In this document: positions 57,806 through 64,000 of the stretch, in pieces
How the letters are laid out: each line of letters begins with the position of its first letter
Numbering within the stretch: the first letter of the stretch is position 1
Assembly: GCA_024637295.1 (NCBI GenBank)
Contig: JAGXFL010000008.1
Coordinates: 1-64,000 of the forward strand
From: Sulfuricurvum sp.
Lineage (GTDB): Bacteria > Campylobacterota > Campylobacteria > Campylobacterales > Sulfurimonadaceae
Length of the DNA stretch: 64,000 nt
Reading direction: 5' to 3'
Program-made: the position numbers and the translations under genes
Notes under the pieces: generated by a model
Database searches by the model: none
The model's input: the letters and a program-made list of their open reading frames with translations, nothing else
Told to the model about the DNA's origin: nothing

Positions 57806-59137
57806 ATGAACAATATCGGCAGCATGGTTATCCAAATGCTCAAAAATGAGATAAATGAAATTGATTACACGCGCTATATTAAACAGCTAACCTTCAATGA
57901 AGAGGAATCAAAAAGTAATTTAGCCATTTACAATGCCCCTAATCCATTAATAGCCAATTGGATACAAACCAAATATGCAGACAAAATTTCCCATCTTTTT
58001 GAAATCAAAACAGGGGTAAAACCTACCGTATCCATTCTTGTACGATCAATTAATACCCCATCCGCTCAACACTCAACACCCGCTATACAAACACACAGTG
58101 ATAAAACACCTGTCGCACTATTAAATCCCTCCTATACATTTCAAAATTTTGTAGTGGGAGGCTCTAATAACTTTGCCTATGTAGCTGCAAAAAGCGTTAG
58201 TGAAAAACCGGGTATCGTTTATAATCCACTCTTTATCTATGGTGGCGTTGGACTTGGAAAGACCCACCTTATGCAAGCTGTAGGAAATGTGATGCTTGCG
58301 CAAGGCAAAACCGTTATCTATACCTCAGTAGAACAATTTCTTAACGACTTCAGCCGACATCTTTCCAATCGTACTATGGATCGGTTCAAAGATAAATATC
58401 GAAAATGTGATTTGCTCCTGATCGACGACATACAGTTTTTAAGCAATAAAAATCAAATACAAGAAGAATTTTTTCATACATTCGAAGCATTGAGAAATGA
58501 GAACAAACAGATCATTATCACCTCTGATAAACACCCTAAAAAAATAGCAGGGCTGGAAGAACGTCTTAAAAGCCGTTTTGAATGGGGTTTGGTTGCCGAT
58601 ATACAACCCCCTGAACTTGAAACAAAAATTGAGATCATTAAAAAGAAATGTGAGATCAATCGCGTTAAACTCGACAAAGAAGTCATCAATTACGTTGCTA
58701 CCATTATCGAAAACAACACAAGAGAAATTGAGGGGATCCTCTCAAAACTCAATGCCTATTCACAACTTATGGGAGTCGATGTCAATATTGAATTCGCCCG
58801 TAATGTCCTCAAAGAACAAATGGCAGAAAAACGCAATAACATTACAACGGATCTTATTATGGAAATCGTTTCCAAAGAACTTAATGTAAAGACTAGTGAA
58901 ATTCGTTCAAAAAGCCGTAACAGCAACATAGTTTATGCTCGTCGTATTGCTATATATCTATCTCGTAATTTGACACCAAATTCAATGCCTCAACTCGCAC
59001 AATATTTTGGGATGAAGGATCATACCGCTGTCAGTCACACCATGAAAAAAATTAATGAACTCATGAAAAATGATGAAGATTTCAAAATAAAAATAGATGA
59101 ATTGTCCAATAAAATTTCGACAATGACGGCTGAATAA
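57806..59137 (+). CDS. dnaA: chromosomal replication initiator DnaA
   Basis: A 443-residue initiator. It has an N-terminal domain I (1-80), a short linker, an AAA+ domain with Walker A GGVGLGKTHL near 147 and Walker B LLIDDIQFL, and a C-terminal DNA-binding domain with the KDHTAVSHTM signature near 405. The ATG at 57806, behind GGGAGAAAG, matches the family start; an in-frame ATG at 57740 lies among the DnaA boxes. It marks the origin. Confidence 0.97.
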   Translation: MNNIGSMVIQMLKNEINEIDYTRYIKQLTFNEEESKSNLAIYNAPNPLIANWIQTKYADKISHLFEIKTGVKPTVSILVRSINTPSAQHSTPAIQTHSDKTPVALLNPSYTFQNFVVGGSNNFAYVAAKSVSEKPGIVYNPLFIYGGVGLGKTHLMQAVGNVMLAQGKTVIYTSVEQFLNDFSRHLSNRTMDRFKDKYRKCDLLLIDDIQFLSNKNQIQEEFFHTFEALRNENKQIIITSDKHPKKIAGLEERLKSRFEWGLVADIQPPELETKIEIIKKKCEINRVKLDKEVINYVATIIENNTREIEGILSKLNAYSQLMGVDVNIEFARNVLKEQMAEKRNNITTDLIMEIVSKELNVKTSEIRSKSRNSNIVYARRIAIYLSRNLTPNSMPQLAQYFGMKDHTAVSHTMKKINELMKNDEDFKIKIDELSNKISTMTAE

Positions 59138-59331
59138 TATTCTAATTGTAAAGGTGATTTAAAAAAGATATAATTCTTTGGTACAAGTGAATAGATGTGA
59201 ATGAAACAAAATGTTTTGGTCACGCCTGTTCATACCAGCTTTAGGGGGAAATATGTGCTTGTTCACACATTCACACCCCCTTATTACTAACTACTAACTA
59301 TTTAAGATATAAATTAAAAAGGAAATTCGTT
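59138..59331. promoter_or_regulatory. dnaA-dnaN spacer with origin unwinding site (oriC2)
   Basis: Four DnaA boxes: AGTGAATAG (59186-59194, -), TGTGAATGA (59196-59204, -), TTGTTCACA (59259-59267, +) and ACATTCACA (59267-59275, +). The last pair is followed directly by a C-tract (59276-59280) and a CTA-rich run TTATTACTAACTACTAACTA (59281-59300), then an AT-rich stretch to dnaN. Box pair, GC tract and CTA repeats are the layout of the DnaA-trio unwinding module first described in Bacillus. It is the best place for strand opening here. Confidence 0.75.
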
Positions 59332-60399
59332 ATGAAAATAACCATTGATAAGTCCATTTTAGAAAACATACTCCTTCATCTACAACCTTTTCTCGAAAAA
59401 AAAGATACATCTCAAATAACATCCCATATTTTATTAACTACGGATGGAAGAACACTTAGTGCAAAAGCCACTGATTATGAAATTGGATTAACCATACAAA
59501 CCAATTCACTTACCGTTATTGAACCAGGATCCGTAACGGCAAGCGGTAAAAAGTTATTAGACATCATACGTATCTTAAAAGATGAAGAAGTAGAAATAGA
59601 GCTGGTTAAAGAAAATCTTCACATACGACAAAAGCGTTCTAACTTTAAACTACCAACGTATAAAAGTTCAGAATTCCCGGCATTCCCAACAACCGACCAA
59701 AAACCAAAAATAGAGATCAATTCTCAACTTTTAATTGAATCACTTAAAAAAATCACACCGGCAACCGATACCAATAATCCGAAATTTGAACTTAACGGTG
59801 CACTCATCGATATTAAAAGTAATCAAATCAACTTCGTATCTACCGATACAAGACGTCTAGCATTGGTTCACATCGACAGTCAAAATGATCATGAACTCTC
59901 AATTATAGTTCCAAAAAAAGCAATCATAGAAATCCAAAAATTGTTTTCAAACAACATCGAAATCTACTATGACAACACACACTTGATCATAAAATCAGAA
60001 GATTCTCTCTTTTTCACCAAACTCATCAATGGCAAGTTTCCAGATTACACCCGTATTATTCCAAAAGAATCCTCTCGTTCGATAAATCTTCCAAAAGCAG
60101 CAATCATTACTGCTATAAAACAGATAACGACTATTTCCAATGACCTAAAATTGACATTTCAAAACGATTCAATTTTGTTTGAAAGTTTAAGTGACGATAA
60201 TATTGAAGCTAAAACAGCCGTTGAGATCGAAAATGGATTTGAATCTCCGTTTATATTAGCTATTAACAGTCGATACATCTTGGACTTTCTAGGACAGATC
60301 AACGGTGCAGAATTCACCCTCGAAGCCAACGAATCCAATCAACCCTTTGTGATCAAAGAAGGTAACTTCAAAACTATCGTAATGCCAATTGTAATCTAA
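59332..60399 (+). CDS. dnaN: DNA polymerase III beta clamp
   Basis: A 355-residue sliding clamp of three similar domains, starting MKITIDKSILENIL. Family landmarks include SAKATDYEIGL, the LPTYKSSEFPAFP stretch, FVSTDTRRLAL and the closing VMPIVI. AAAGGAAA precedes the ATG. A strong terminator follows. Confidence 0.97.
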   Translation: MKITIDKSILENILLHLQPFLEKKDTSQITSHILLTTDGRTLSAKATDYEIGLTIQTNSLTVIEPGSVTASGKKLLDIIRILKDEEVEIELVKENLHIRQKRSNFKLPTYKSSEFPAFPTTDQKPKIEINSQLLIESLKKITPATDTNNPKFELNGALIDIKSNQINFVSTDTRRLALVHIDSQNDHELSIIVPKKAIIEIQKLFSNNIEIYYDNTHLIIKSEDSLFFTKLINGKFPDYTRIIPKESSRSINLPKAAIITAIKQITTISNDLKLTFQNDSILFESLSDDNIEAKTAVEIENGFESPFILAINSRYILDFLGQINGAEFTLEANESNQPFVIKEGNFKTIVMPIVI

Positions 60400-60415
60400 G
60401 ATTACAACCCTCTTT

Positions 60416-60438
60416 AAAAACCCTAATTTAGGGTTTTT
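60416..60438. terminator. bidirectional intrinsic terminator after dnaN
   Basis: AAAAACCCTA-ATT-TAGGGTTTTT gives a 10-bp stem with an A-run before and T-run after, the form of a rho-independent terminator in both directions. It lies 16 bases after the dnaN stop and separates it from gyrB. Confidence 0.85.
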
Positions 60439-60460
60439 CCTCATAAAACTTCATTTTTAG

Positions 60461-62827
<2,367 letters not shown>

Positions 62828-62830
62828 TTT

Positions 62831-64000
62831 ATGACCTATACCGAGAAAAAAGAACGCTCATATCGTTTTACGTTAGCATTACGGATGGGCTTACCCATCT
62901 TTTTGATGAGTATTATCGCCTTGTATGCTCTTTTTTCGCAACCGTACTCTACCCTTGCTTCTCTTATCGTTTTAGCACTACTACTATTTGCTATGGCGGT
63001 CTATTTTCTCTTTTTTCTAATTAATCAAAGCAGCTATGAACATATTACTGAATCCATTACACATACTTTTACCCCTGATTATTTTTTTACCCGTTTTGAT
63101 GATTGGACAAAAGGGAAAATCGGGACATTAGCCATGATAAGCACCGATAATCTTGCTGGAATAAATGAACGCTATGGGGTTAAAAACGGAGACGATGTTC
63201 TTAGAGCTATAGCTGGACAGATTAACAATTTTTTTAGTGATAAAGAGATTAAAAAGTTACCGATTTGTCGTTTTAAGGGGGGTGATTTTATCCTTTTATT
63301 GACAGGAGAAAAAGAAAAAAACAGTGCTTTGATTGAACTTTTTTTAGCTAAATATGATGAAAGTCTGGTCAATGAGATCGAAGTTAAGCTTTCAGCGGTT
63401 TTGCTGGACACCAAACATCTTAAACAACCGCAAGAGATTGTGACACGTCTGTATGAATTACAATACGCTAACAAAGAAAAAAAGACCTTTACGGACCGCG
63501 ATGAAATTATCCCGCAAGAACTTGAAACATCAGTTTTAGAGTCACTGAGTTCACAGCGCTATTCCCTAGCATTGCAAACAGTTGTTTCAGAAAAATTATT
63601 GATAAGCGAGATATCGTTTAAGTTGGTAAATAAAAAGGGAGGTTTTATCCACCAAAGCCGTTTTATCCCTTTTTTAAATCGTATCGGAAAGATACGGGAA
63701 TATGAGAGTAATATTTTAGAGAAAACGGTTCAGCTGGTTTGCGAAGATGATCAATGCTATGTAATAACTATCTCGTCGGTTACCTTGCGTAACGGTTTGT
63801 TTTTTCAGCATGCACTAGAGTTGTTGCAACGCTATCCGGATGCTAAAAATAAAGTGATCATAATGTTTGATGAAAAAGAGTATTCCCCACATATCAAACG
63901 ATTTAAAGAACAAATTGCTCAGTATCGTGCTGTTGGCTATAAAATTGCTTTGGATAAATATGGGGTCAATCATACGACGATGATGTATCTCAAAGAGATA
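62831..64000 (+). CDS. membrane GGDEF-EAL protein, degenerate, 3' end missing
   Basis: An open frame continuing to the edge, 390 codons so far, 3 bases after gyrB. Two N-terminal transmembrane helices (about residues 15-35 and 38-65) precede a GGDEF fold whose signature reads FKGGDFILLL, so the usual GGDEF is altered to GGDF. Then comes an EAL-type domain with a GFxIALDDFG-like KIALDKYGVNHTTMMYL but with no EAL triad where it should lie. Both catalytic sites look altered, so it may bind c-di-GMP rather than make or break it. The remaining EAL part is cut off. Confidence 0.78.
   Translation, partial: MTYTEKKERSYRFTLALRMGLPIFLMSIIALYALFSQPYSTLASLIVLALLLFAMAVYFLFFLINQSSYEHITESITHTFTPDYFFTRFDDWTKGKIGTLAMISTDNLAGINERYGVKNGDDVLRAIAGQINNFFSDKEIKKLPICRFKGGDFILLLTGEKEKNSALIELFLAKYDESLVNEIEVKLSAVLLDTKHLKQPQEIVTRLYELQYANKEKKTFTDRDEIIPQELETSVLESLSSQRYSLALQTVVSEKLLISEISFKLVNKKGGFIHQSRFIPFLNRIGKIREYESNILEKTVQLVCEDDQCYVITISSVTLRNGLFFQHALELLQRYPDAKNKVIIMFDEKEYSPHIKRFKEQIAQYRAVGYKIALDKYGVNHTTMMYLKEI

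Overview
This window reads as part of a Campylobacterota (Epsilonproteobacteria) chromosome, probably a free-living sulfur oxidiser of the Sulfuricurvum/Sulfurimonas type. The placement is inferred from five things: ruvC-dnaA-dnaN-gyrB around an origin rich in TTCAC-core DnaA boxes; a NIF-type nifS-nifU pair used for housekeeping Fe-S assembly; a competence/type II secretion-like cluster ordered like the Campylobacter cts genes; RNR genes and purB arranged as in relatives; and the 5' end of a 16S rRNA gene. No transposase, integrase, CRISPR array or tRNA was seen. The window looks like core chromosome with one accessory-looking block, the pilin cluster.

Layout. 1-62 (-) is the start of a 16S gene running off the left edge, with its structured leader and a perfect sigma70 promoter at 301-329. 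519-4591 holds a Bax-inhibitor-like membrane protein, a ThiD2-domain protein, a BaiN/TIGR03862-type flavoprotein, a small unknown and a leucine-rich-repeat protein kinase. 4588-9583 is a zinc locus: znuA-znuC-znuB-bioC diverges from a Fur-family regulator (probable Zur) and a fused ZevA/ZevB-like exporter or permease, with a perfect palindromic operator between them. 9643-20827 is housekeeping: secG-frr-pyrE, a KefB-like antiporter, pyrG-recJ-lapB-like-rnhA-rnc-aroC in a tightly overlapping run, and a PIN-PhoH protein. 20868-25092 (-) carries folE-fliI and nifS-nifU. 25225-30319 (+) carries tig-clpP-(degenerate GGDEF)-def and then comM. 30321-34727 (-) has a YeiH-type transporter and a DUF748/AsmA-like giant. 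34805-39429 (+) has nrdB, a nitrilase-family hydrolase, three methyltransferases and a Sel1 protein.

40088-49821 is the most interesting block: a complete-looking pseudopilus/type IV pilus-like machine (PilP/CtsR-like protein, secretin, a Walker-A membrane protein, a PilO-like protein, six prepilins, GspE ATPase, GspF platform protein). Three of the prepilins are near-identical tandem copies. Each repeat junction carries a 3' hairpin followed by a textbook sigma54 (-24/-12) promoter, and a further sigma54 promoter precedes the whole machine operon. Together with comM and recJ elsewhere in the window this fits DNA uptake or a surface pilus under RpoN control.

49824-53976 (-) has purB, nrdA and a small gene overlapping the end of nrdA. 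54072-56718 has an RluA-family pseudouridine synthase and an OlsF-like fused acyltransferase. 56719-60399 is the replication origin: DnaA-box clusters flank ruvC and dnaA, and the dnaA-dnaN spacer holds paired DnaA boxes, a C-tract and CTA-rich trios next to an AT-rich stretch. gyrB follows, and a membrane GGDEF/EAL protein with degenerate signatures runs off the right edge. The rRNA operon points away from this origin, as expected for a leading-strand gene.
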